The notes: generated by a model from the sequence alone, not told the origin. A DNA stretch of 45,958 bases from Anaerobutyricum stercoris (GCA_019116455.1 DXBR01000020.1:1-45958); one strand, 5' to 3'. Shown: positions 24,129 through 33,995, counted from the stretch's first letter. Numbers and translations: made by a program.

Positions 24129-26159
24129 TTATTTTTCTTCCGGAGAAGACTGTGCGGTCTCCTGAGCGGCAGTTTCGCCTGCCGGAGCTTCCGCGGCGAC
24201 ATTCACAGCGTCTGCCTTTGTGTTGTCCGTTCCTGCCGGAACCGTTGCTTCCTGTGCAGGGGCTTCGATTGCCGGTGCTTCCTCAGCCTTTTTAGCTTCT
24301 TCCGGTTCTTCTTTCTTATATTTGTTGAAGATATTCATGAACTCCTTGCCGGTGATCGTCTCCTTTTCCAGAAGGAAGGCTGCAATCTCGTCCATGGCAT
24401 CCCGGTATTCGCGGATGATGGACACGGCTCTGTCGTAGGCGTTCTTGAGAATACCCTGTACTTCTTTATCGATGAGGGCTCCGGTGGCGTCGGAACAGTT
24501 CATCACCGGACGTCCGTCCAGATAACGGCTCTGAACAGATTCCAGACCCATGAGCCCGAAGGTATCGGACATACCGTACTGGGTCACCATGGCGCGGGCA
24601 ATCTGTGTAGCCCGCTCGATATCGTTGGATGCGCCGGTGGTCACGGAATTAAACACTACTTCCTCCGCCGCACGGCCGCCGAACAGTCCCACCAGCTCGC
24701 TGAGCATCTGCTCTTTACTCATGAGGTAACGCTCCTCCTCCGGCATCTGCATGGTGTAGCCGAGGGCGCCCATGGTTCTGGGTACGATGGTGATTTTCTG
24801 CACCGGCTCGGAATGTTTCTGCACGGCGATGGTCACCGCATGACCCACCTCATGGTAAGCCACGATCCGTTTCTCCTCATCGCCGAGAATCCGGTCTTTC
24901 TTCTCCTTACCGGCGATTACAACCTCAACGGCCTCCATGAGATCCTGCTGGGTCACCACGGAACGTCCCGCCTTAACCGCGCCGAGGGCCGCCTCATTGA
25001 CCATGTTGGCAAGATCGGAACCCACGGCTCCGGAGGTCGCCAGGGCGATCTCCTCAAAGTCAACGGAATCATCCATGAGTACGTTCTTCGCATGTACTTT
25101 CAGAGTCTCGATTCGTCCTTTCAGATCCGGGCGCTCCACGATAACTCTCCGGTCAAAACGTCCCGGACGAAGCAGCGCCTTGTCAAGGACTTCCGGACGG
25201 TTGGTTGCCGCCAGGATGACCAGACCTTTGGAAGAATCAAAACCGTCCATCTCTGCCAGAAGGGCGTTCAGCGTCTGTTCCCGCTCGTCGTTTCCTCCGC
25301 CGTAGGCGGTATCACGGCTCTTACCGATGGCGTCCACCTCGTCGATAAAGATAATACAAGGCGCCATGGACTGGGCCTGCTTGAACAGGTCACGCACACG
25401 GGACGCGCCGACGCCGACAAACATTTCGACGAAGTCAGAACCGCTCAGAGAGAAGAACGGTACATTTGCCTCGCCGGCCACCGCCTTGGCAAGCAGCGTC
25501 TTACCGGTTCCCGGAGGGCCCACAAGGAGAGCTCCCTTCGGCAGCTTCGCGCCGATTTTTGTATATTTACCCGGATTATGAAGGAAGTCCACCATCTCCG
25601 TGAGTGTCTCCTTCGCTTCATCCTGTCCCGCCACATCCGCAAATGTAACGCCGGTTTTTTTCTCCACATATACTTTGGCGTTGCTCTTTCCAACGCCTCC
25701 CATCATGCCGCCGCCTTTGCCGATGCCCCGCATCACAAAGAACATCATGGCGTAGATCAGGGCGAACGGAAGAATCCATCCTACCAGCACCTGAGTCAGC
25801 AGCGATGAGCTGGAATCATCTTTTTTCTCAAACTGTACATCCTCTGCCGCCAGCAGGCGATTTGTCAACTCCGCATCCGGGAAAATCACCGTGTAATATA
25901 CGGTCTTCACCAGTGGATTCTCCTGCTCTCTCGGCTCGATGAGCACCCGGCTGTCCGTCAGCGTAACGCTCTTGACTTCATTGTTATCCAGCATGTCAAT
26001 AAATTCATCATAGGTGATTTTTTCCTGTTCTCCGTTGCGGTATCGGTTCATCACAGTAGAAAAAAGCACCGTAAGCCCCAGACAGATGACCAGCATAATC
26101 AATGCCGACTTGATATTTTTCTTCTTGTTGGGGTCATTATTCTGATTATTATTATTCAT
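24129..26159 (-). CDS. ftsH: ATP-dependent zinc metalloprotease FtsH
   Basis: 676 residues. An Asn-rich start, first membrane helix (about 18-37), a short extracellular domain and second helix (about 118-140) precede the AAA ATPase with Walker A VGPPGTGKTLL, Walker B CIIFIDEVDAIG and the arginine-finger region RPGRFDR. The peptidase has the zinc site HEVGH. It degrades misfolded and regulatory membrane and cytosolic proteins as a membrane hexamer. The last 50 residues are an Ala/Glu/Pro-rich tail of low complexity. It follows mrp by 33 bases. Confidence 0.97.
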   Translation of the reverse strand: MNNNNQNNDPNKKKNIKSALIMLVICLGLTVLFSTVMNRYRNGEQEKITYDEFIDMLDNNEVKSVTLTDSRVLIEPREQENPLVKTVYYTVIFPDAELTNRLLAAEDVQFEKKDDSSSSLLTQVLVGWILPFALIYAMMFFVMRGIGKGGGMMGGVGKSNAKVYVEKKTGVTFADVAGQDEAKETLTEMVDFLHNPGKYTKIGAKLPKGALLVGPPGTGKTLLAKAVAGEANVPFFSLSGSDFVEMFVGVGASRVRDLFKQAQSMAPCIIFIDEVDAIGKSRDTAYGGGNDEREQTLNALLAEMDGFDSSKGLVILAATNRPEVLDKALLRPGRFDRRVIVERPDLKGRIETLKVHAKNVLMDDSVDFEEIALATSGAVGSDLANMVNEAALGAVKAGRSVVTQQDLMEAVEVVIAGKEKKDRILGDEEKRIVAYHEVGHAVTIAVQKHSEPVQKITIVPRTMGALGYTMQMPEEERYLMSKEQMLSELVGLFGGRAAEEVVFNSVTTGASNDIERATQIARAMVTQYGMSDTFGLMGLESVQSRYLDGRPVMNCSDATGALIDKEVQGILKNAYDRAVSIIREYRDAMDEIAAFLLEKETITGKEFMNIFNKYKKEEPEEAKKAEEAPAIEAPAQEATVPAGTDNTKADAVNVAAEAPAGETAAQETAQSSPEEK

Positions 26160-26192
26160 TTATTCCTCTTCATTCCTCCATGATGCGGCTGC

Positions 26193-27023
26193 TTACAGCT
26201 TCTCAAGGAGCTCCACCGCATCCTTCATATAATCTCTTTCTGTAAATTCTATCTTTCCTGCATCGCAGGCAGCCGCCAGCTCCGGATCCATCGGAATCTT
26301 AGCAAGCACAGGTACCTGATACTGGGCTGCAATCTCGTCGATATGGCTCTCGCCGAAGACATAGATCTTTTTGCCGCAGTCCGGACATTCCACATAGCTC
26401 ATGTTCTCTACCAGACCAAGAATCGGAATATTCATCATTCTTGCCATGTTAGCCGCCTTTTCCACGATCATACCTACCAGTTCCTGCGGAGACGCCACGA
26501 TGATGATACCGTCCAGCGGCAGAGACTGGAAGATGGTCAGCGGCACGTCGCCGGTTCCCGGAGGCATATCCACGAACATATAATCAATATTCTGCCACAG
26601 GGTCTCTCCCCAGAACTGTTTGATAACGCCGCCAAGAACCGGACCTCTCCAGATAACAGGGTCTGTCTCGTTGGCAAGAAGCAGATTGACAGAAACCATA
26701 TCAATTCCCATGGCTGTGGATCCCGGCACGATCAGTCCGTCAATATTTCCCACCAGATTCTGATGAACGCCGAACGCCTTCGGAATGGAAGGGCCCGTGA
26801 TATCGCCGTCAAGAATGGCCGTCTTATACCCTTCCCGCATGGTCGCGCATGCCAGCAGGGATGTCACCATAGACTTACCCACGCCGCCTTTGCCGGATAC
26901 GACGCCAATTACCTTTTTTACAGAGCTTCCTTCGCTCAATTTTACACGGAAATCCTCCGGGCTGCTCTGTCTTTCTGAACAATTCTCTCCACAGGAACTG
27001 CAATCATGTGTACATTCACTCAT
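26193..27023 (-). CDS. mrp: Mrp/NBP35-type iron-sulfur cluster carrier ATPase
   Basis: 276 residues. The deviant Walker A GVVSGKGGVGKS (about 41-52), the switch regions GDITGPSIPK and DMPPGTGD, and the CPDC pair near the C-terminus are typical of Mrp/ApbC. A Cys-rich N-terminus (CTHDCSSCGENC) is like the NBP35 extension that holds a 4Fe-4S cluster. It should bind and hand over Fe-S clusters in the cytoplasm. It lies between rpe and ftsH in one run. Confidence 0.93.
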   Translation of the reverse strand: MSECTHDCSSCGENCSERQSSPEDFRVKLSEGSSVKKVIGVVSGKGGVGKSMVTSLLACATMREGYKTAILDGDITGPSIPKAFGVHQNLVGNIDGLIVPGSTAMGIDMVSVNLLLANETDPVIWRGPVLGGVIKQFWGETLWQNIDYMFVDMPPGTGDVPLTIFQSLPLDGIIIVASPQELVGMIVEKAANMARMMNIPILGLVENMSYVECPDCGKKIYVFGESHIDEIAAQYQVPVLAKIPMDPELAAACDAGKIEFTERDYMKDAVELLEKL

Positions 27024-27094
27024 TTTTCTTACCTCTCTTTCTATGCGGGCGGATACGCCGTCCGCTCCTTCGACGCAGCTTTTCTCCCGATCTT

Positions 27095-27757
27095 TCAGGC
27101 AAGCTGCTCCATGATCTTCTTCATATTTTCTGTGATATCTCCTTCAAAGACCGCCGATCCGCAGACCACGATATCCACGCCGCACTCCGCCAGTCTTTTT
27201 ACGTTGGAAGCCTTCACGCCTCCGTCCACCTCGATCTTCACGGACAATCCTCTCTCGTCGATCATCGCGCGCAGCGCGCGAATCTTTTCGTCGCAGTAGG
27301 AAATGTACTTCTGTCCGCCGAATCCCGGATTCACCGTCATGAGAAGAACCATATCCAGTTCCTCCAGCACGTACTCAAGCGCGCTGAGCGGTGTGGACGG
27401 ATTAAGCGATACCGCCGCCTTCTTGCCGCAGGCCTTGATCTGCTGGATCACCCGGTCAAGGTGTTTGCATGCCTCGGCATGGACGGTGATGATATCCGCT
27501 CCCAGACGGGCGTATTCTTCCACATATCTTCCCGGATCCTCGACCATCATATGCACGTCAAAAATTGCGTCCGTGAGCGGCCGCAGCGCCTTGATGACCG
27601 GCGTTCCGAAAGAAATCTGCGGAACAAACATTCCGTCCATCACGTCAATGTGTATATATTGTGCCCCCGCCTGAACGGCAGTAATCACATCTCTTCCCAG
27701 ATTAGTAAAATCTGCGGACAAAATGGACGGCGCCAGAATTATTTCTTTTGTTTTCAT
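27095..27757 (-). CDS. rpe: Ribulose-phosphate 3-epimerase
   Basis: 220 residues from the ATG at 27757 (AAGGGGT upstream); an upstream frame start at 27904 would include the promoter. TIM-barrel epimerase motifs include LAPSILSADF, YIHIDVMDGMFVPQISFG, FDVHMMVEDP, LMTVNPGFGGQKY and IEVDGGV, with the catalytic Asp residues in the second and last. It interconverts ribulose 5-phosphate and xylulose 5-phosphate in the pentose phosphate pathway. Confidence 0.96.
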   Translation of the reverse strand: MKTKEIILAPSILSADFTNLGRDVITAVQAGAQYIHIDVMDGMFVPQISFGTPVIKALRPLTDAIFDVHMMVEDPGRYVEEYARLGADIITVHAEACKHLDRVIQQIKACGKKAAVSLNPSTPLSALEYVLEELDMVLLMTVNPGFGGQKYISYCDEKIRALRAMIDERGLSVKIEVDGGVKASNVKRLAECGVDIVVCGSAVFEGDITENMKKIMEQLA

Positions 27758-27810
27758 ATTGATACCCCTTTTTACAAATGTGCCTTCCTCATATTCATCA
27801 GCTCCAAAGC

Positions 27811-27884
27811 CATGTTTCCATGCAGGCATGAAACATGACTTTCTGGACCCTGTATCATCATAACATAAATCATCGATACTGCAA
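27811..27884 (-). promoter_or_regulatory. rpe promoter and structured leader
   Basis: TTGCAG (27879-27884), 16 bases and TATGAT (27857-27862) on the minus strand. The RNA begins with GATACAGGGTCC and AAAGTCATG, then a hairpin with CATGTTT and AAACATG arms (27831-27837 and 27811-27817, plus an inner five pairs). A closely similar start is seen in the hprK leader. Confidence 0.5.
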
Positions 27885-27977
27885 GTCGAAAATGGGAAAA
27901 ACACGGAAAGTTCACGAATGAACTATTACTGTTTTCCTGAAAAATCCTTTCTGCGTCTGCCGTACTTGGCCGGGATA

Positions 27978-27986
27978 TGTTATAAT
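27978..27986 (+). promoter_or_regulatory. Extended -10 promoter of the alcohol dehydrogenase gene
   Basis: TGT followed by a perfect TATAAT (27981-27986) forms an extended -10; the -35 match is poor. The leader is about 50 bases with an AAAGGAAG ribosome site before the ATG at 28041. Confidence 0.6.
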
Positions 27987-28040
27987 GATACCAATTACTT
28001 ATATTAATTCACAATATCACTGAGAAAGGAAGAATCATTT

Positions 28041-29168
28041 ATGCAATTTTTTGCCCCAACCCATGTTTATCTGGAAAAAAACTGCGTTGACAATCATAAA
28101 CAGGAACTGCTCTCCTACGGAAAGCGGGCTTTTATCATCACCGGAAAACATTCCTCTGCGGTCAACGGTTCTCTGGCGGATGTCCTTGCTGTTCTTGACG
28201 AGGCGTCTGTTCCGTATCTCATCTATAATGACATTGAAGAAAATCCTTCCGTGGAGACCGTAGCGAAAGCCGCTGCCGAGGGAAAAGAATTCCAGGCGGA
28301 CTTTGTCATCGGCATCGGCGGGGGATCGCCGCTGGACGCCGCCAAGGCCATTGCCCTGCTCATCGCCAATCCGCAGGAAGACGCCTGCTGCCTTTATGAG
28401 CCGAAAGACTTAAAAGCGCTTCCGGTCATCGCCATTCCGACCACCTGCGGCACCGGCTCCGAGGTCACGCCGAATGCGGTGCTGACCCGCCATGCGTTTA
28501 AGACAAAAAAGAGCATCAGCTACAACATTTATCCGGAACTGGCTCTGGTTGACGGCAAGTACCTGGCCTCCGCCAATGGACGTCTGCTCATTCACACTGC
28601 CGTGGATGCTCTGGCTCACTGTGTGGAGAGCCGCCTGCACGCGAAAGCAAACGTATATAATCACATGTTTTCCGAGTACGGGCTCAGTCTCTGGGGCAAG
28701 CTCGCCCCGGTTCTGGAGCAGATCGCCGCCGGGCCGGACGCTGTTCCTTCTTCGCTGTCCGACGAAGACCTGGAGGCCTTCATGCTGGCGTCCACGGTAG
28801 CGGGCATGGCCATCGCCCAGACAACCACGTCCCTGCCGCACGCTATCAGTTACGAGATCACCTACAACCACGGCGTCCCTCACGGAAAAGCCTGCGGCAT
28901 CTTTCTTGCCGCCTATATGGATGAATACGCCCGCAACAATCCGGAAGATGTAAACCGGGTGCTTTCTCTGCTGGGTTTTGATTCCACGGAAAGCTTTGGA
29001 GAATATCTCCGCCGGCTTCTTGGGTCTGTGGCCATCACAGAAGAGGAAAGCAATCTCTATGCGGACAATATCATGGCAAATGCATCGAAATTGTCCACCT
29101 ATCCGTTCCCAATCGACAGGGAGGCTATCCTGAGAATACTTACCTGTTCCCTTGATGTGACAGCATAA
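28041..29168 (+). CDS. Iron-containing (group III) alcohol dehydrogenase
   Basis: 375 residues. The nucleotide-binding IGIGGGSPLDAAKAIAL (about 92-108) and the metal-binding segment with DALAHCVES and YNHGVPHGKACG histidines identify the family. It is an NAD(P)-linked alcohol/aldehyde oxidoreductase that may make butanol, ethanol or propanediol-type products in fermentation; the substrate cannot be told. It stands alone between its own promoter and a terminator shared with convergent pfkA. Confidence 0.92.
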   Translation: MQFFAPTHVYLEKNCVDNHKQELLSYGKRAFIITGKHSSAVNGSLADVLAVLDEASVPYLIYNDIEENPSVETVAKAAAEGKEFQADFVIGIGGGSPLDAAKAIALLIANPQEDACCLYEPKDLKALPVIAIPTTCGTGSEVTPNAVLTRHAFKTKKSISYNIYPELALVDGKYLASANGRLLIHTAVDALAHCVESRLHAKANVYNHMFSEYGLSLWGKLAPVLEQIAAGPDAVPSSLSDEDLEAFMLASTVAGMAIAQTTTSLPHAISYEITYNHGVPHGKACGIFLAAYMDEYARNNPEDVNRVLSLLGFDSTESFGEYLRRLLGSVAITEEESNLYADNIMANASKLSTYPFPIDREAILRILTCSLDVTA

Positions 29169-29221
29169 CCACCCGGACGCAGAACGCTGCCCCCGGCGCG
29201 GCGTCCGCACACAGAGATACC

Positions 29222-29286
29222 AAAGAGGCTGTCTCGCCATATCGCTCTCCGGAACCCCGGCCGCGATGATGCAGACAGCCTCTTTT
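29222..29286. terminator. Bidirectional terminator between adh and pfkA
   Basis: AAAGAGGCTGTCT (29222-29234) is exactly complementary to AGACAGCCTCTTT (29273-29285). The 38-base loop is GC-rich. Flanking A and T residues allow use from both sides. The gap 29169-29332 holds nothing else recognisable. Confidence 0.7.
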
Positions 29287-29332
29287 CAAGTACTATTTAT
29301 ATAACGAACGCCTCCATTTTGGAAACAGATAC

Positions 29333-30325
29333 CTATCTTCCCAGCACCTGTGCAATCTGGAATTCGTATTCATCCACGTCTTTCTGCATACCTAATGCAT
29401 CCTCGATATCGTAATCAATATACTGACCATTTCTGTATCCAACTACACGGTTTGTTGCTCCGGCACATAATAAATCCACAGCCAGCGCGCCCATGTAAGA
29501 AGCGTATACACGGTCTTTTGCTGTCGGGCTTCCGCCTCTCTGCATATATCCGAGGATTGTTGCTCTTGTCTCAACACCAGTACCCTGCTCGATACGTTTT
29601 GCCATTCCGTAAGAATGTCCGATACCCTCTGCGTTGATGATCAGGTGATGTTTCTTTCCGAGAGCCTTCTTCTCCAGAATGCTGTCGATCAGTTTTGCCT
29701 CCAGCTTCGGACGGTTACCGTCAAAACGCTCCGGAATGATGATATCTTCCGCACCTGCAGCGATTCCACACCACAGAGCGATATATCCTGCATTTCTTCC
29801 CATAACCTCAACGATGGAACATCTCTCATGGGAAGTGGATGTGTCACGAATCTTGTCGATGGCTTCCATAGCCACGTTTACTGCTGTATCAAATCCAATC
29901 GTATATTCAGTACAAGGAATATCCAGGTCGATGGTTCCCGGAAGAGCTACTGTGTTGATTCCCTGTGCGGCCAGCTTCTGTGCTCCGCGGAAGGAACCGT
30001 CTCCGCCGATAACTACCAGACCGTCAATGCCTTCTTCACGGCAGATATCCGCTGCTTTCTTCTGATATTCTTCCTGTTTAAACTCCTCACATCTTGCGGT
30101 AAAGAGTACGGTACCACCTCTGGAGATGATATCCCCTGTAAAAGTTCTGTCCATGTCAAAAATCTCACGGTTGAGCAGACCGCTGTATCCACGTTTAATG
30201 CCCTTTACTTTCACGCCTCTGTCCCATGCGGTTCTCGCAACAGCTCTGATCGCCGCATTCATACCGGATGCGTCTCCTCCACTTGTTAAAATACCGATTG
30301 TGTCCACTGCACTTGTCTTACTCAT
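29333..30325 (-). CDS. pfkA: ATP-dependent 6-phosphofructokinase
   Basis: 330 residues. The N-terminal ATP site reads LTSGGDASGMNAA, with Ser where Pro is usual. GGDGS (the Gly marks ATP rather than pyrophosphate use) and the catalytic GTIDLDIPCTEYTIGFDTA follow, where Asn of the common TIDND is Leu but both Asp residues remain. VMGRNAGYIA and the effector/sugar site near the C-terminus are normal. It makes fructose 1,6-bisphosphate, which also activates HPr kinase. It lies after dnaE, a common clostridial order, with a terminator in between. Confidence 0.94.
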   Translation of the reverse strand: MSKTSAVDTIGILTSGGDASGMNAAIRAVARTAWDRGVKVKGIKRGYSGLLNREIFDMDRTFTGDIISRGGTVLFTARCEEFKQEEYQKKAADICREEGIDGLVVIGGDGSFRGAQKLAAQGINTVALPGTIDLDIPCTEYTIGFDTAVNVAMEAIDKIRDTSTSHERCSIVEVMGRNAGYIALWCGIAAGAEDIIIPERFDGNRPKLEAKLIDSILEKKALGKKHHLIINAEGIGHSYGMAKRIEQGTGVETRATILGYMQRGGSPTAKDRVYASYMGALAVDLLCAGATNRVVGYRNGQYIDYDIEDALGMQKDVDEYEFQIAQVLGR

Positions 30326-30371
30326 AGACTACCTCCATAATTTCGTGTATTCCCTAAATTAAATTCTGTAG

Positions 30372-30401
30372 AAAAACCGGACGGCTGGAAAATTCATCCG
30401 G
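30372..30401 (-). terminator. Terminator after dnaE
   Basis: On the minus strand CCGGATG and CGTCCGG (30395-30401 and 30377-30383, one T-G pair) are followed by TTTTT (30372-30376). It lies between dnaE and pfkA, so the two genes are probably transcribed mostly apart. Confidence 0.75.
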
Positions 30402-30417
30402 CTTTTCACTTGTCATA

Positions 30418-33400
30418 TTATCGCTTTTTCTGGAATTTTTCAATACTCTTCTCAACAAGCTTTATATTTTTTTCACCAAACAGATTCTGAAGCTCTTCAA
30501 GAACCGGCGCTTCACCGGAAATGTTTTCATAGGACGGCAGGCGTTTTACCGCCTTTTCCTCCCGGGAATAAATGATGATCTCCCGGTCTCCCGGCGCCCG
30601 CCGTATGATATTATACAGCATGTCCCGTTTTTCCTGAAAACATCCGATATTCTCCACCTGAATCCAGATTTCCGTTGGAACAGCATCCATGGAGATGACC
30701 GTTTCCGCCACCAGCTTTCCGTTTTCCTCGGAAACAGAGGCTCTTCCCCGCACGTACACGCCAGTGTCCATGACCAGCAGATCTCTGTATTTTTGATAAT
30801 CTCTCGGAAAAAGAATCACTTCCACCGTTCCATATAAGTCTTCCAGAGTTACAAACGCCATATTCTGATTAGTTTTGGTAAGTTTTACCGTTACATTTGA
30901 AATCAAACCGCCCACAATATAATTGCGCCCGTCTTTGACCACCGCCAGGCCGCTTTCCTCATCCGGCTCAAAATCCGTGGATTTCGCAGTGATCTGCTTC
31001 TCCATGGACGCCATATAATCCTGCAGCGGATGGCCGCTCACGTAAATCCCCAGCACTTCTTTCTCAAAGGCAAGCTTCTGGGCCATCTCAAACTCACCCA
31101 CATCCGGATATTGAATTTCATATTCCTTTTTTTCTTCTTCGGAAAAGAAATCAAACAGCGACATCTGACCGGTAACATTTTCTTTCTTTTCTCTGGTGAC
31201 CTCATCGAGAACGTAAGCGTACACCATCATAAGCTGCCGTCTGGTGGCCCCCAGACTGTCCAGCGCGCCCGACTTGATCAGGTTTTCAATGGTACGTTTA
31301 TTGATTTCCTTCGAAGTCAGCCGTTCCATGAAATCCTTGAGATTCTTGTATCTGCCATGAGCCTCCCGCTCCTCGATCATTACGTCGATAACATTTTTAC
31401 CGAGACTCTTGATGGCGCTCAGTCCATAGCGGATAGCATCGCCGGAAACAGAGAATCCGCTCTCTCCCTCATTGATATCCGGCTGCAGAATCCGGATGCC
31501 CATGCTCCGGCAGGTGTTAATATATTCCGTGATCTTCTTAGGATTGGTAATCACTGAAGTCAGCAGCGCCGCCATAAATTCCATCGGATAGTGGCAGCGG
31601 AGCCATGCGGTCTGGTAAGCGACCACCGCATAGGCGGCGGCGTGGGACTTATTAAATGCATATTTGGCAAAGTCGATCATCTCGTCAAAGACATGGTTTG
31701 CCACATCCTCCGGGATGCCCCGCCTGATACAGCCTTCCACGCCTTCTTCCTCATTGCCGTAGACGAAGTTTGCCCGCTCCTTCGCCATGACATCGGCCTT
31801 TTTCTTGGACATGGCACGGCGCACCAGGTCGCTTCGCCCCAGGGTATAACCGGCCAGCTTCATAACAATCTGCATGACCTGTTCCTGATAGACGATACAT
31901 CCGTAGGTCGGCTCCAGAATCTCTTCCAGTTCCGGACAGCTGTAGCGGATGCTGTCTCTGTTATTCTTTCCTTTGATATATTTCGGAATAAAATCCATCG
32001 GGCCCGGACGGTACAGAGAGATTCCGGCGATAATATCCTCCAGATTGCCCGGCTTTAACTCCCGCATGAAGGACTTCATACCGGCGCTCTCCAGCTGGAA
32101 CACGCCGTCGGTCTTCGCCTGACCGATCATCTCATAGACCTCCGGATCATCATAGTCGATGGCATTGATATCCAGCGGCTGTCCGGTCTTTTTCTCCACC
32201 ATGCGGACGGCGTCCTGAATGACCGTCAGCGTCCTCAGCCCCAGGAAATCCATCTTTAAAAGTCCCAGCTCCTCGATGGTCGTCATGGTAAACTGGGTGG
32301 TGATGACATTATCCGCGCCCCGGGAGAGCGGAACGAACTCATCAAGGGGTTCCGAGCCGATCACCACGCCTGCCGCATGGATGGACGTATGCCGCGGCAG
32401 TCCTTCCAGCCGCATGGACATATCGATAAGATTCTTTGTGACCTCGTCCGCTTCATAGGCCTGACGCAGCTCCGGATTATGATTCAGCGCCTTTTCAATG
32501 GTGATGCCCAGCTCCATTGGAATCATTTTCGCCACCTTATCCACCTGAGCATACGGGATATTCATTACCCGTCCCACATCCCGCACCGCCATGCGGGCGG
32601 CCATGGTACCGAAAGTGATGATCTGAACTACTTTATCCTTGCCGTACTTCTCATACACATAGTCGATGACCTCCTGCCGTCTCTCATAGCAGAAGTCAAT
32701 ATCAATATCCGGCATAGATACACGCTCCGGATTCAGGAAACGTTCAAAAATCAGCTGATATCGGATCGGATCAATGTCCGTGATCTTCAGGCAATAAGAA
32801 ACGATACTTCCCGCGGCGGAACCCCGGCCCGGTCCCACGGCAATACCCTGGCTTTTGGCAAAGCGGATAAAATCCCATACAATAAGGAAGTAATCCACAT
32901 AGCCCATGTTCCGGATGGTATCAAGCTCGTAGGCAAGTCTCTCCTTCAGATCCTCCGGCGGCGGGTCTCCGTAACGCTTCACGAGCCCTTCCTCGCACAG
33001 TTCTTTCAGATAAGAAAATGCATCGTATCCTTCCGGCACATCAAACTTCGGCACCTTCTGCTCACCGAAAACGATCTCCACGTTGCAGCGTTCCGCGATC
33101 TTGTGAGTGTTCTCCAGCGCTTCCCTGGCATAAGGAAAAACCTTTTGCATTTCTTCTTCTGATTTCAGGAAGAACTGCCCTCCCTCGTAGCGCATCCGGT
33201 CCTCATCGGTGACCAGCTTGCCGGTCTGGATGCAGAGAAGAAGATCGTGCGGCACCGCATCCTCTTCCTTAATATAATGCACATCGTTAGTCACCACCAG
33301 CGGAATGTCCAGCTCCTTGGACATTCGCATGATCACTGAGTTCACCTGCGTCTGCTGACGCAGCCCGTGATCCTGCAGCTCCAGAAAGAAATTGCCCGGA

Positions 33401-33900
33401 CCGAACAGCTCATTCATTCTTCTCGCCGCAGCCCTGGCGCCCTCGTAATCCTCTTTTAATATCTTGTTTGGAATCTCTCCCGCCAGGCAGGCGCTCAGCG
33501 CTATGATTCCCTCATGATACCGTTCCAGTATCTCATAATCCACCCGCGGCTTATAATAATAACCTTCCGTAAATCCCCGGGTCACGATCTTCATGAGATT
33601 CTTGTAGCCCTGATTATTCTCCGCCAGCAGGACAAGATGGTAATATCTGTCCTCCCCACGGCTCTGCTCCCTGTCAAACCGGGACCCCGGAGCCACATAG
33701 ATCTCGCAGCCGAGAATCGGCTTCACTCCCACTTCTTTTGCTTTTTTATAAAAATCTATTACACCGTACATGACCCCGTGATCCGTGATGGCCAGACTGT
33801 CCATGCCCAGCTCCCTGGCCCGGGGCAGCAGCTCGCTGATCTTGCTGGATCCGTCCAGCAGACTGTACTCCGTATGCACGTGCAGATGCGTAAACGCCAA
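30418..33900 (-). CDS. dnaE: DNA polymerase III alpha subunit
   Basis: 1160 residues. The order is N-terminal PHP domain (HLHVHTEYSLLDG, ITDHG), the C-family palm with catalytic acids (PDIDIDFCYERR), fingers and thumb, helix-hairpin-helix, and an OB fold near 1000-1080. It is the DnaE-type replicative polymerase; many Firmicutes also have PolC, not in this window. The start is a TTG at 33900: AGGAGGTG lies nine bases upstream and no in-frame ATG is available. The PHP His residues are intact, so the proofreading-like metal site may be functional. Confidence 0.97.
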   Translation of the reverse strand: MAFTHLHVHTEYSLLDGSSKISELLPRARELGMDSLAITDHGVMYGVIDFYKKAKEVGVKPILGCEIYVAPGSRFDREQSRGEDRYYHLVLLAENNQGYKNLMKIVTRGFTEGYYYKPRVDYEILERYHEGIIALSACLAGEIPNKILKEDYEGARAAARRMNELFGPGNFFLELQDHGLRQQTQVNSVIMRMSKELDIPLVVTNDVHYIKEEDAVPHDLLLCIQTGKLVTDEDRMRYEGGQFFLKSEEEMQKVFPYAREALENTHKIAERCNVEIVFGEQKVPKFDVPEGYDAFSYLKELCEEGLVKRYGDPPPEDLKERLAYELDTIRNMGYVDYFLIVWDFIRFAKSQGIAVGPGRGSAAGSIVSYCLKITDIDPIRYQLIFERFLNPERVSMPDIDIDFCYERRQEVIDYVYEKYGKDKVVQIITFGTMAARMAVRDVGRVMNIPYAQVDKVAKMIPMELGITIEKALNHNPELRQAYEADEVTKNLIDMSMRLEGLPRHTSIHAAGVVIGSEPLDEFVPLSRGADNVITTQFTMTTIEELGLLKMDFLGLRTLTVIQDAVRMVEKKTGQPLDINAIDYDDPEVYEMIGQAKTDGVFQLESAGMKSFMRELKPGNLEDIIAGISLYRPGPMDFIPKYIKGKNNRDSIRYSCPELEEILEPTYGCIVYQEQVMQIVMKLAGYTLGRSDLVRRAMSKKKADVMAKERANFVYGNEEEGVEGCIRRGIPEDVANHVFDEMIDFAKYAFNKSHAAAYAVVAYQTAWLRCHYPMEFMAALLTSVITNPKKITEYINTCRSMGIRILQPDINEGESGFSVSGDAIRYGLSAIKSLGKNVIDVMIEEREAHGRYKNLKDFMERLTSKEINKRTIENLIKSGALDSLGATRRQLMMVYAYVLDEVTREKKENVTGQMSLFDFFSEEEKKEYEIQYPDVGEFEMAQKLAFEKEVLGIYVSGHPLQDYMASMEKQITAKSTDFEPDEESGLAVVKDGRNYIVGGLISNVTVKLTKTNQNMAFVTLEDLYGTVEVILFPRDYQKYRDLLVMDTGVYVRGRASVSEENGKLVAETVISMDAVPTEIWIQVENIGCFQEKRDMLYNIIRRAPGDREIIIYSREEKAVKRLPSYENISGEAPVLEELQNLFGEKNIKLVEKSIEKFQKKR

Positions 33901-33995
33901 ATGGCTTCACCTCCTGTGTTATGTGTATCTTCCTGTGGTTTCTTTTGTACATTTGCAAAATGCCGGCCGCTCGCCGCGGCAAATCCCGCTATTGA

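Noticed and set aside
23856..25808. 650-codon open frame on the plus strand
   Set aside because: It lies fully antisense to uvrC and ftsH, both of which have complete family motifs. The His-rich, low-similarity translation is typical of a mirror frame in GC-rich codons.
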